A DNA stretch of 64,000 nucleotides, taken from the NCBI RefSeq assembly GCF_003594935.2, contig NZ_CP043342.1:4402001-4466000 (forward strand), given 5' to 3'. The position numbers and the translations under genes were made by a program. This document shows, piece after piece, positions 16,965 to 29,411 of the stretch; the first letter of the stretch is position 1, and every line of letters starts with the position of its first letter. This DNA comes from Enterobacter huaxiensis (GTDB taxonomy: Bacteria; Pseudomonadota; Gammaproteobacteria; Enterobacterales; Enterobacteriaceae). The notes beneath the pieces are model-generated. The model searched no databases, was not told where the DNA came from, and saw only the letters and a list, made by a program, of their open reading frames with translations.

Positions 16965-17810
16965 TTATTTTCTGGAAACGTCTGGAAGGTTTGTGCACAG
17001 CCGGCGGTAGTGCGCGGGCGAGATGCGATAGGCGCGCTGGAACCAGCGTCCAAGATGGCTTTGGTCGGCAAACCCCACCGCCGCCGCAACATCTACAGGC
17101 AGCTCTCCCTGCGCCAGCAGCTGACGCGCCCTGGCCAGGCGCAGCTGAATAAGCCAGGCATGCGGCGCCAGGTGGAACTCTCGCTTAAAACTGCGGGTCA
17201 GGGTAAAGCGATCGGTGCCCGCCTCACGCGCGAGATCGGACAGCCCCACGTTTTCACCGATATGGGCGTAGAGGTAATCGCGCACGCGATGCGCCACGGC
17301 GGCGCTTTGTATCGGTGACGGACATTTTTTTCGCCAGTGACAGTGGGCGGTGATCTGTGAGAGCAGATTATCCATTGTGCTCTGCTGGACGATTTTCATC
17401 TCGTCGTTATGCAACGTTGAAAAAGTCTCGCCGATAGCGCGGACCAGCTGCGGCTCTCGCGTCAGCGTTTGAGCAAAGTGGAGTGAATAACTGCCGGGTG
17501 CGGATTCGTATAACCCATGCAGCGTGTCGGTCAGCCATTGCGCATCCAGGTAGAAGGTCAGGTAGGTAAATCCCCCTTCTGTCGGCGCTTTACCGTCGTG
17601 AATTTCGCCGGGCTCCAGTAAAAAAGCATCACCCGGTTGGCTCCAGTGGCGCTCGCGGCGACAGTGGAACTGCTGGGTCCCCGAGAGAGTGATGCCGACC
17701 AGATAGCTGTCGTGCCAGTGCGGATCGTAGGCATGGCCTTCGAAGTGCGCTTTAATTGTCTCAATACCCGTATCTGCATGCTGACGCAGTTCAAGCCAGT
17801 CATTCGCCAT
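16965..17810 (-). CDS. AraC-family transcriptional regulator
   Basis: 281 residues. The N-terminal AraC-type cupin binding domain (about 10-150) contains HWHDSYLVGITLSGTQQF, DAFLLEPGEIHDG and similar cupin histidine motifs. The C-terminal double HTH (about 180-275) includes SDLAREAGTDRFTLTRSFKR and the GFADQSHLGRWFQRAYRISP signature. It lies upstream of, and codirectional with, the LysE-type exporter, which suggests regulation of amino acid export. The inducer is unknown. Confidence 0.9.
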   Translation of the reverse strand: MANDWLELRQHADTGIETIKAHFEGHAYDPHWHDSYLVGITLSGTQQFHCRRERHWSQPGDAFLLEPGEIHDGKAPTEGGFTYLTFYLDAQWLTDTLHGLYESAPGSYSLHFAQTLTREPQLVRAIGETFSTLHNDEMKIVQQSTMDNLLSQITAHCHWRKKCPSPIQSAAVAHRVRDYLYAHIGENVGLSDLAREAGTDRFTLTRSFKREFHLAPHAWLIQLRLARARQLLAQGELPVDVAAAVGFADQSHLGRWFQRAYRISPAHYRRLCTNLPDVSRK

Positions 17811-17978
17811 ACTGCCCTCCTCTTGCTATCAGCATTGCCACAGTGCACGAGATCTGTCTGGAAGATTTGTGCATTTCGCCGCACAAACCGACAGACTGCC
17901 GCAAACTTAAGCAGTTGAACAGCTTTTCCCGAAATAATGTTGACCATCCGGCGCGATTGCGGTTTAATGCGCTCCGTT

Positions 17979-18054
17979 GCCCGGATAGCTCAGTCGGTAG
18001 AGCAGGGGATTGAAAATCCCCGTGTCCTTGGTTCGATTCCGAGTCCGGGCACCA
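17979..18054 (+). tRNA. pheU: tRNA-Phe (GAA)
   Basis: 76-nt cloverleaf including encoded CCA. The acceptor stem is GCCCGGA/TCCGGGC, the anticodon loop TTGAAAA carries GAA, and the T-arm is GGTTCGATTCC. It is in the E. coli pheU neighbourhood, downstream of dsbD-yjdC. tRNA-Phe genes are frequent integration sites; a degraded fimbrial gene follows within 120 bp. Confidence 0.98.
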
Positions 18055-18064
18055 CTATTTAAAG

Positions 18065-18090
18065 AACCCAGCCAATGGCTGGGTTTTTGC
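18065..18090 (+). terminator. Terminator of tRNA-Phe
   Basis: AACCCAGCC-AAT-GGCTGGGTT stem followed by TTTGCTTTT, starting 11 bp after the tRNA CCA. Confidence 0.92.
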
Positions 18091-18169
18091 TTTTCTGCGT
18101 TCGCCAGACTCACCCCTCATAAGCCTTTCACCGCTTCCCACTTTTTCTCCGTGACGTGTTGAACGTGAT

Positions 18170-18694
18170 TAACGGTTAAAAAAACAGAACTTTCAGCCAC
18201 AATAACCGCACGCTTTTTATTCTCAAACCTAACGCAAGAGCTAAATACAGTGCAAAGAAAAGCGGCATTGCGCCTATCGTCAGGGTGGTGGTACTGATGG
18301 CTCTTACCGGTTCGATATCGCTGTCCATGGCGTCGACATCCACGCGGGTATCGAAGCTGTTGTAGCTCACGACATCTGACACCACGGCAATAACGAAGCG
18401 GTTCGTCCGCGACTTTTCGTTGTAAAGCTGGACGCCGCCAATGCCGTTGGTATCGACCATCACCCGGGCCGTGTTGCTCGTTGCCCCGCAATTATGCATC
18501 GCTGTTGTCGGTGTAGGAAACCATCGGGCTGGTCTTACCGTTATTGGTCTGAATATCCATCCCTTCCCATGAGTTATTGCCAATAGGCACGGACAGCGAT
18601 AAGGAGATGGAGTCGTCTTTACGACCTTTGTAATCGGTACGGTAAGCCGAGAGATTCGCGGTGATCACATTGATGTCGCCAATAACGGACATAG
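18170..18694 (-). pseudogene. Remnant of a fimbrial outer-membrane usher
   Basis: The minus strand encodes two usher-like blocks. The first (about 18694-18492) reads SVIGDINVITANLSAYRTDY...SVPIGNNSWEG...TSPMVSYTDNSDA, mid-barrel usher sequence ending at a stop. The second, in another frame (about 18490-18255), reads TARVMVDTNGIGGVQL, FVIAVVSDVVSYNSFDTRVDVD, VRAISTTTLTIGA, which matches the usher C-terminal region. The intervening and flanking usher parts are missing and the end runs into unrelated reading. No chaperone or pilin genes remain. It is a chaperone-usher relic beside tRNA-Phe, and certainly non-functional. Confidence 0.85.
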
Positions 18695-18765
18695 CCCGGG
18701 CGCGTGGATTTGAATGATGTTGATGGGATTGCGGAGTTTATTGTGGGGTGGAGTGCTGTCTGACT

Positions 18766-18800
18766 TGCCGGGTGGCGGCGTTGCCTTACCCGGCCTACAA
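18766..18800. repeat. REP-like palindrome
   Basis: TTGCCGGGTGGCGGCGTTGC followed by CTTACCCGGCCTACA, a single REP-type unit between the usher remnant and the rRNA operon end. Confidence 0.8.
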
Positions 18801-18824
18801 AACTCGTCGGTTCAGAAACGCAAA

Positions 18825-18848
18825 AAGGCCATCCTTCCGGATGGCCTC
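18825..18848 (-). terminator. rRNA operon terminator
   Basis: AGGCCATCC-TTCC-GGATGGCCT stem (18826-18847) followed on the minus strand by TTTTTG, 13 bp beyond the 5S gene. Confidence 0.92.
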
Positions 18849-18860
18849 TTCACTTGTTTG

Positions 18861-18980
18861 ATGCCTGGCAGTTCCCTACTCTCACATGGGGAGACCCCAC
18901 ACTACCATCGGCGCTACGGCGTTTCACTTCTGAGTTCGGCATGGGGTCAGGTGGGACCACCGCGCTAAAGCCGCCAGGCA
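18861..18980 (-). rRNA. rrf: 5S ribosomal RNA
   Basis: 120-nt gene whose ends pair as TGCCTGGCGG..TGCCAGGCAT. The 5' end is at 18980 and the 3' end at 18861. It is the last gene of the operon. Confidence 0.97.
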
Positions 18981-19053
18981 AATTCTGTTAAATCTGTATC
19001 AAGGCTGAAATTGATTGTCTGTCTCTCGTCCGCCGAAACAGCTTCGGCGTTGT

Positions 19054-21959
<2,906 letters not shown>

Positions 21960-22066
21960 TCACAACCCGAAGATGTCTCTTTCGACACATCATCGACTTG
22001 CGAAAATTTGAGAGACTCGAACACACCCTTAAAGATGTGTCGTTTCAATTTTCAGCTTGATCCAGA

Positions 22067-22079
22067 TTTTTAAAGAGCA
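22067..22079 (-). promoter_or_regulatory. Spacer boxA antitermination element
   Basis: TGCTCTTTAAAAA on the minus strand in the tRNA-Glu/23S spacer, matching the second boxA of enterobacterial rrn operons. Confidence 0.8.
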
Positions 22080-22153
22080 AATATCTCAAACGTAACTCAC
22101 TGAGTTAGTTTTGAGATATCGGTTGGCTGTGTCTTTCACTCACACCCAGCAAG

Positions 22154-22228
22154 TGGCGTCCCCTAGGGGATTCGAACCCCTGTTGCCGCCGTGAAAGGGC
22201 GGAGTCCTAACCGCTAGACGAAGGGGAC
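22154..22228 (-). tRNA. gltT: tRNA-Glu (TTC)
   Basis: 75-nt cloverleaf with encoded CCA: acceptor GTCCCCT/AGGGGAC, anticodon loop CTTTCAC carrying TTC. It lies in the 16S-23S spacer. It is the only spacer tRNA, so this operon is of the Glu type rather than the Ile-Ala type. The exact E. coli paralogue name cannot be assigned. Confidence 0.97.
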
Positions 22229-22315
22229 ACGGAGTGTCTCGACTTCGCAGCCGTCTTGCTTCTCTACATTCATCAGACAATCTGTGTGAGCACTACAAAG
22301 GCAGGTTCTTTAAGG

Positions 22316-23855
<1,540 letters not shown>

Positions 23856-23987
23856 AAGTTTGATGCTCGTGAATTAAACTTCGTAATGAATTACGTATGT
23901 TCACTCAGAGACTTGGTATTCATTTATTGTCCGAAGACATTAAGAATCCATGTCACTTTGAGTGCCCACACAGATTGTCTGATAAAT

Positions 23988-23999
23988 TGTTAAAGAGCA
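23988..23999 (-). promoter_or_regulatory. Leader boxA of the rRNA operon
   Basis: TGCTCTTTAACA on the minus strand between promoter P2 and 16S, part of the Nus-factor antitermination signal. Confidence 0.9.
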
Positions 24000-24037
24000 G
24001 TGCAACGCGGCTTTCGCTCACCGTTGCGAGGTGGCGT

Positions 24038-24065
24038 ATATTACGCTTTCCTCTTTCAGAGTCAA
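24038..24065 (-). promoter_or_regulatory. rrn promoter P2
   Basis: TTGACT (24065-24060), 16-bp spacer, TAATAT (24043-24038) on the minus strand, resembling enterobacterial rrn P2. Confidence 0.85.
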
Positions 24066-24146
24066 CCCGTTATTTCAGGATTTTTTCTCTTCAACCGACC
24101 CGGTTGCTTGTGAAGTGATTCACATATGCCGTGTCGATGGAGGCGC

Positions 24147-24174
24147 ATTATAGGGAGTTCTCGGCAGGCCGCAA
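24147..24174 (-). promoter_or_regulatory. rrn promoter P1
   Basis: TTGCGG (24174-24169), 16-bp spacer, TATAAT (24152-24147) and a GCGCC discriminator just downstream, the GC-rich element that confers stringent control. Fis sites and an UP element are expected upstream but not resolved by eye. Confidence 0.88.
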
Positions 24175-24348
24175 CCGCTAAATGACAGAAAAATGACTGA
24201 CTGCTGCATTCCACAGCAAAACCCCGCCTTATACCTTTTTACACACAGACTTATCCACAATTGAGTTCAAGACCGTAGGGTCAGTCTGCGAATACAGGGG
24301 TAAAATCAACTATACTGGCGACAAATATTCCCCCTGCAGGCTACCCAC

Positions 24349-25302
24349 ATGATCACACAACGTCTCACCCGAGACTGGCGCATTCCTACAGCAGGGTTGT
24401 TGCTCCTGGCGCTTCTCCTGGCGGGATTCACGCTCCATGCGCACTGGAATGCCTTTATCCAGTGGTGCCTCGCCACACAGATCACCTTACATCGCTATCT
24501 GGTGATGTACTTACTCCAGCTGAACAACCATCAGTACAGCGGTGGGCTCTGGCTCTTAACGGGTGCTTTCCTTTATGGGGTACTTCACGCCGTCGGGCCG
24601 GGACATGGCAAATTCATTGTCACCACCTATCTCACGACTAATAAAGAAAGCGAGCTGGCCGCGCGGGTCGTACCTTTCCTTGGCAGCCTGATGCAGGGCG
24701 TCAGCGCGATCCTCTTTGTCTTCATCTTAGCGGTGGGCTTGAACCTCGCGTCGGGAGATATCAGTACCAGCCGCTGGTATGTGGAGAAAATCAGCGCCGT
24801 GCTGATTGGCGCCTTCGGTGCGTTTATCATTTATCAGGCTCTGAAGAGCCTTAAGCCGCACAGGATGACCATCCGTTCACTCTCCCCTCTGCATCAGCAC
24901 GACGAGCAGTGCGGCTGCGGCCATCATGGCGTTGGGGCAGACCTGACAAGAGGTGACTGGAAGACTCGTCTGGGGGTTATTCTGGCAATTGGTGCGCGTC
25001 CCTGCAGTGGCGCAATCATGATCCTGATGTTCTCGAACGCACTGGGGATTGTCACATGGGGCATCGCGGCGGTGATGACCATGTCGCTGGGTACGGCGCT
25101 CTCTATAATGGGGCTATCGCTGGCGGTACGTTATGCCCGTGAGCGGACGGTCACCTATTTCGATAATGGAACGTCCCTGAGCTGGCTGGTTCCCGTATTC
25201 AAAATCGCTGGCGGGATTGTGCTCATCCTGTTCGCCACCGTCCTGTTCCTAACGGTGATCCCCATCAGCGCCAACGGTGACTACATCGCAGCAGGTTGCT
25301 AA
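24349..25302 (+). CDS. NicO-family nickel/cobalt exporter (RcnA-like)
   Basis: 317-residue inner-membrane protein with about six to seven helices. The family signatures HAVGPGHGK (80-88) and ARPCSGA (216-222) are present. A short His/Cys-rich cytoplasmic loop at about 181-193 (HQHDEQCGCGHH) sits where RcnA has its metal-binding His-rich loop. Ni/Co efflux is inferred from the family. No RcnR/RcnB neighbour is present and no RcnR operator was found. It is a single gene with its own terminator, next to the rRNA promoter. Confidence 0.85.
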   Translation: MITQRLTRDWRIPTAGLLLLALLLAGFTLHAHWNAFIQWCLATQITLHRYLVMYLLQLNNHQYSGGLWLLTGAFLYGVLHAVGPGHGKFIVTTYLTTNKESELAARVVPFLGSLMQGVSAILFVFILAVGLNLASGDISTSRWYVEKISAVLIGAFGAFIIYQALKSLKPHRMTIRSLSPLHQHDEQCGCGHHGVGADLTRGDWKTRLGVILAIGARPCSGAIMILMFSNALGIVTWGIAAVMTMSLGTALSIMGLSLAVRYARERTVTYFDNGTSLSWLVPVFKIAGGIVLILFATVLFLTVIPISANGDYIAAGC

Positions 25303-25308
25303 TAAAAG

Positions 25309-25336
25309 AAAACCCGCCAGCGGCGGGTTTTGTTGT
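25309..25336 (+). terminator. Bidirectional terminator between the NicO exporter and proP
   Basis: AAACCCGCC-AG-CGGCGGGTTT stem with T-rich (plus) and A-rich (AAAAGAAAA) flanks, so it can serve both convergent genes. Confidence 0.88.
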
Positions 25337-26838
25337 TACTCGTTAATCCGTGGATGTTGATCAACAAGTCGGGAGCGTTTCTTCTGTAGCTCTTCAATCT
25401 CTACGTCGATATCTTCAATCTTCTGCTCTACGTTATCGTAGTGCTCACGCAGGATCTCTTTCGCTTCCTGAATATCCGATGCTGCAGGCGTTGCCCCTTT
25501 CAGAGGACGGTTTGCCGTCTCCTTCATGGTCAGGCCGGTCACCAGACCAATCACCGCAATCACCATCAGGTAATAAGCCGGCATCATCAGATTCTGGGTG
25601 CTCTCCACCAGTGAGGCAGCAAGCGTCGGCGTCAGGCCGGCAATCAGAACGGAGATGTTGAACGCTGCCGCCAGCGCACTGTAACGAATGTGCGTCGGGA
25701 ACATTGCGGGCAGCGTAGAAGCCATCACCCCGATAAAGCAGTTCAGGATCACCGCCAGCATCAGCAGACCGGCAAAAATCAGGCCCAGCACATTACTGTT
25801 AATCAGAATAAAGGCCGGTATAGCCAGCGCAAACAGCGCCACGCTGCCCAGAATGATGAACGGTCGACGGCCGAAGCGATCGCTCAGCAGGCCCATAATA
25901 GGCTGCACGAACAGCATACCCACCATGATGGCGATAATAATCAGCACACCGTGATCTTCGGAGTAGTGCAGGTTATGCGACAGATAGCTCGGCATGTAGG
26001 TCAGCAGCATGTAGTAGGTCACGTTGGTGGAAATCACCAGACCAATACAGGTCAGCAGGCTGCGCCAGTGTTTGGTTGCAATCTCTTTAAACGAGACCTT
26101 CGGACCGTCCTGCAGTCCTTCACGGTCGCCCTGCTCCAGTTTTTCAACGTGCTGCTGAAACGCCGGGGTCTCTTCCAGCGCATGGCGCAGATAAAGACCA
26201 ATGATGCCCAGCGGAAGCGCGATAAAGAACGGAATACGCCAGCCCCAGTCGAGGAAGTTCTCTTCACCGACAACGGTCGAGATCAGCACCACGACGCCCG
26301 CACCCATCACGAACCCGGCAATCGAACCGAAGTCCAGCCAGCTTCCCATAAAGCCGCGTTTACGGTCCGGGGAATACTCCGCGACGAAAATCGATGCTCC
26401 GGTATATTCGCCGCCCACCGAGAAGCCCTGCGCCATCTTACACAGCAACAGCAGGATCGGTGCCCAGATGCCAATGGTGGCATAGGACGGTATCAGGCCG
26501 ATACAGAAGGTACTGATCGACATAATCACAATGGTGATGGCAAGAATTTTCTGGCGACCATATTTATCGCCGAGCGCGCCGAAGAACAAACCACCCAACG
26601 GGCGTATCAGGAAGGGAACAGAGAAAGTACCTAATGCCGCAATCATCTGCAGGCTCGGGTCGGCACCGGGGAAGAACACTTTACCTAACGCATAGGCTAC
26701 AAAGCCGTAGACACCAAAATCGAACCACTCCATCGCATTACCGAGCGACGCGGCGGTGATCGCTTTACGCAGTTTTGCGTCATCAATAATAGTGACGTCG
26801 CGAAGCGTGATGGGTTTAACCTTTTTCCTTCTAAGCAT
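25336..26838 (-). CDS. proP: Osmosensing proline/glycine-betaine transporter ProP
   Basis: MFS proton symporter importing proline, betaine and ectoine under hyperosmotic stress. It has 500 residues from the ATG at 26838, equal to E. coli ProP; a longer reading to 26880 is rejected. There are twelve helices with the MFS loop motif GDKYGRQK and its repeat SDRFGRRP. The C-terminal region (about 455-496) forms the antiparallel coiled coil typical of the osmosensor, with heptads such as VEQKIEDIDVEIEELQKK. Confidence 0.98.
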   Translation of the reverse strand: MLRRKKVKPITLRDVTIIDDAKLRKAITAASLGNAMEWFDFGVYGFVAYALGKVFFPGADPSLQMIAALGTFSVPFLIRPLGGLFFGALGDKYGRQKILAITIVIMSISTFCIGLIPSYATIGIWAPILLLLCKMAQGFSVGGEYTGASIFVAEYSPDRKRGFMGSWLDFGSIAGFVMGAGVVVLISTVVGEENFLDWGWRIPFFIALPLGIIGLYLRHALEETPAFQQHVEKLEQGDREGLQDGPKVSFKEIATKHWRSLLTCIGLVISTNVTYYMLLTYMPSYLSHNLHYSEDHGVLIIIAIMVGMLFVQPIMGLLSDRFGRRPFIILGSVALFALAIPAFILINSNVLGLIFAGLLMLAVILNCFIGVMASTLPAMFPTHIRYSALAAAFNISVLIAGLTPTLAASLVESTQNLMMPAYYLMVIAVIGLVTGLTMKETANRPLKGATPAASDIQEAKEILREHYDNVEQKIEDIDVEIEELQKKRSRLVDQHPRINE

Positions 26839-27033
26839 AGCTTTCCTCGTAGACTCAGCCCTGTCCGTTTCACAGTTCAAGGTGCAATCTGTGAACCAGG
26901 GATCCGCTCCATGCGAACCCCTTATTCAAGCGTAGCAGGTTTACTTACATTGACGTTTTACGTCGATACAACCGAACCTGTTGACGCCTGTCTGGGCAGT
27001 TAGTGACCTCTTTACCCTACCAGCGTTTATATT

Positions 27034-27049
27034 TGTGATCAACTTCACA
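27034..27049. promoter_or_regulatory. CRP site in the proP-kdgT intergenic region
   Basis: TGTGA-TCAACT-TCACA is a perfect CRP half-site pair. It lies 196 bp upstream of proP and 440 bp upstream of kdgT. proP P1 of E. coli is CRP-regulated, so proP is the likelier target. Confidence 0.8.
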
Positions 27050-27256
27050 CATATATTTGTGGTTCGTCAGCGGGCGTCAAGCTTTGTCAATTAGCCCCCT
27101 TAAGGACTTTCTTTCTCCCCCCAAAAAAAGTCCTCACGCACGTCATTATTTCCTGCATATCAAAAAAAACAGACCACATTTATTCACATCAGATTTACAT
27201 ACATTTTAATTATCAGACGTCGATTTCTCTGTTTACATTGAATATGTGATGAAGAT

Positions 27257-27277
27257 AACTAAAACACTGTTTTATTT
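27257..27277. promoter_or_regulatory. KdgR-like operator upstream of kdgT
   Basis: A pseudo-palindrome centred on AAAACACTGTTTTA, within A/T-rich arms, resembles the KdgR box. It overlaps the presumed start region of a TTTACA-N17-ATAACT promoter and lies about 210 bp before kdgT, a known KdgR-regulon gene in enterobacteria. Confidence 0.65.
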
Positions 27278-27487
27278 TCATTGAATCATAATTCCATTGA
27301 TCGCATCATAAATCCGAACGCAACGCCTGAAGTGCTTTCATCTGAAAGTTTAAAGACTGCACTTGTTTTTAATTTTTTGCATGGATAACGAATTAACTGT
27401 TCAAGAAATAAGTCAATTAACTGAATTTATTAAATTATTTTCCGAATTACTCCGTAAACCTTGCGGAGCAGGATGTGAGGGTGAAAC

Positions 27488-28480
27488 ATGAAGATTAAAG
27501 CCACGATTGAACGCATCCCTGGCGGGATGATGCTGGTCCCGCTGGTACTTGGCGCGATCTTAAATACGCTGGCACCCGATACAGGGGCTTATTTCGGCGG
27601 GTTCACAAAAGGTATGATTACCGGAACGGTACCCATTCTGGCGGTATGGTTCTTTTGTATTGGCGCATCCATTAATTTACGCGCAACCGGTACGGTATTA
27701 CGAAAGTCAGGAACATTAGTCCTGACCAAAATTGCCGTCGCCTGGGTCGTGGCAATGGTCTGTGCGATGTTCATTCCGGAGAACGGAATTCAGACCGGAT
27801 TCTTTGCTGGTTTATCGGTTCTGGCTATTGTTTCAGCAATGGATATGACCAATGGTGGTCTGTATGCCAGCCTGATGAATCAGTACGGCACTAAAGAAGA
27901 GTCAGGCGCGTTCGTACTCATGTCGCTGGAATCCGGCCCGCTGATGACGATGCTGATCCTGGGATCTGCGGGTCTGGCCTCTTTCGAACCGCATCACTTT
28001 GTCGGGGCGATCCTGCCGTTCCTGATCGGTTTTGCGCTGGGGAATCTGGATCACAATTTGCGTGATTTCTTCAGCAAAGCCACGCCGGTGCTGATCCCGT
28101 TCTTTGGCTTCGCGCTGGGTAACACCATCAACCTCAACGTGATCCTCGATACCGGTCTGCTCGGCATCGTGCTGGGCATTGCGGTGATTGTTATCACGGG
28201 TATCCCGCTGATTATTGCTGACCGCGTAATTGGAGGAGGAAACGGGACTGCAGGCGTCGCCGCCTCATCAGCCGCAGGTGCTGCAGTGGCAAACCCGGTG
28301 ATTATCGCCCAGATTAACCCCGCCTTCGAACCGGTTGCCGCGTCCGCCACGGCGCTGGTTGCCGCCAGCGTGATTGTGACGGCGATACTGGTGCCAATCA
28401 TTACGGCGCTTTACGCGAAACGCTACGGAAATGCACCCGAGCAGGACGTAGAACGAAAAGCAGTAGAACTTCATCATTAA
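27488..28480 (+). CDS. kdgT: 2-keto-3-deoxygluconate permease KdgT
   Basis: Inner-membrane proton symporter for 2-keto-3-deoxygluconate, an intermediate of pectin and hexuronate breakdown. It has 330 residues with about ten helices; the family start is MKIKATIERIPGGMMLVPLVLG, and conserved segments include WFFCIGASINLRATG and AMDMTNGGLYASL. The start is preceded by a GAGG-type RBS. A KdgR-like box upstream supports the role. No other uronate genes are nearby. Confidence 0.95.
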   Translation: MKIKATIERIPGGMMLVPLVLGAILNTLAPDTGAYFGGFTKGMITGTVPILAVWFFCIGASINLRATGTVLRKSGTLVLTKIAVAWVVAMVCAMFIPENGIQTGFFAGLSVLAIVSAMDMTNGGLYASLMNQYGTKEESGAFVLMSLESGPLMTMLILGSAGLASFEPHHFVGAILPFLIGFALGNLDHNLRDFFSKATPVLIPFFGFALGNTINLNVILDTGLLGIVLGIAVIVITGIPLIIADRVIGGGNGTAGVAASSAAGAAVANPVIIAQINPAFEPVAASATALVAASVIVTAILVPIITALYAKRYGNAPEQDVERKAVELHH

Positions 28481-28498
28481 CACTCCGCACCAAACCAT

Positions 28499-28533
28499 CC
28501 TCTCTCCCCGCGGGGAGAGGGTTAAGGTGAGGG
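28499..28533. repeat. CCCTCTCC/GGGAGAGG palindromic repeat, copy 3
   Basis: CTCTCCCCGCGGGGAGAGGG followed by TTAAGGTGAGGG, between the convergent kdgT and yjcZ. Confidence 0.82.
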
Positions 28534-28535
28534 AT

Positions 28536-29411
28536 TCATCCAAAAATCTCTTCCACCATCCCATCTACCAGCCGTTTAGCCGAACAAAGCCTCGGCATTC
28601 CCAGCGCAACCGTCTGCCAGTTCTGCGTTACTGACCAGCTCACCGGATGTTTATCCGCCTGACACCAGTCTCCGAGCCAGCCCAGCATCTCTTTGTAATC
28701 CATCAGGCCCGCAGAGGCAGGTGTTGCCAGCCATTGATGGTAAAAATGTCGTGTTGTGGGAGAGGCATTAATACCCTGAGCCAGATAGTTTGCCGCCATG
28801 CTGCGCAGGTTATCCTTAAGCATTGCCGCCACATCTTCATTTGCCAGGCGGCAGGCATCGCCAAAGGCTCCCCAGCGCAACTCTTCCAGCACAACGTAGC
28901 AGCGCCCGGCCAACGACCAGCTGTCGTAGTGCCCGGCGAGCCAGCGGGTAAAAATCTGTTCGCTATGCTCGCCCGCCTGGACCGTAAGCCCGCGCTGGGT
29001 GAGTGCTTTCTCTTTATACGCGGCACGCTGGTTAAAGTGAGAGGAGAGTTCTTCATACTGCTGCATCAGTCCAGGGGACTGGGCGGTCCGCGGGTTTGTC
29101 TGTTGGCGAAGCACCAACAGTTTATCCGTCATGCGGGTTAACGCCAGATGACCCGGGTCGAGCATGCCCGCCAGCTTTTCCGCCAACCCCAGACGCAGCG
29201 CCGCATTTTCGTTGAGCATTCCCGCCATCGCCCACGGCCGCAGCCGGGTATGCGTCATGATCTCCTGAGTCAAACGCTCACGAAACTGCAGCTGCTGTGG
29301 CCCCAGGTGGGTATGACGCGCAGCGTCCACCCCCTGAACCAGATCGACCATAAATTTTGGATGAATACACTCCAGCGTCCGCCCGGGACCGTCCAGTAGC
29401 TGTGTTGTCAT
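28536..29411 (-). CDS. yjcZ: YjcZ-family protein
   Basis: 291-residue soluble protein matching E. coli YjcZ in length and position between crfC and proP. I see no recognisable catalytic motif; it is rich in Leu/Ala/Gln helices with conserved runs such as LRPWAMAGMLNENAALRLG. The start overlaps the crfC stop by 4 bp (ATGA), so it is translationally coupled to crfC and probably acts with it. The function is unknown. Confidence 0.88.
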   Translation of the reverse strand: MTTQLLDGPGRTLECIHPKFMVDLVQGVDAARHTHLGPQQLQFRERLTQEIMTHTRLRPWAMAGMLNENAALRLGLAEKLAGMLDPGHLALTRMTDKLLVLRQQTNPRTAQSPGLMQQYEELSSHFNQRAAYKEKALTQRGLTVQAGEHSEQIFTRWLAGHYDSWSLAGRCYVVLEELRWGAFGDACRLANEDVAAMLKDNLRSMAANYLAQGINASPTTRHFYHQWLATPASAGLMDYKEMLGWLGDWCQADKHPVSWSVTQNWQTVALGMPRLCSAKRLVDGMVEEIFG

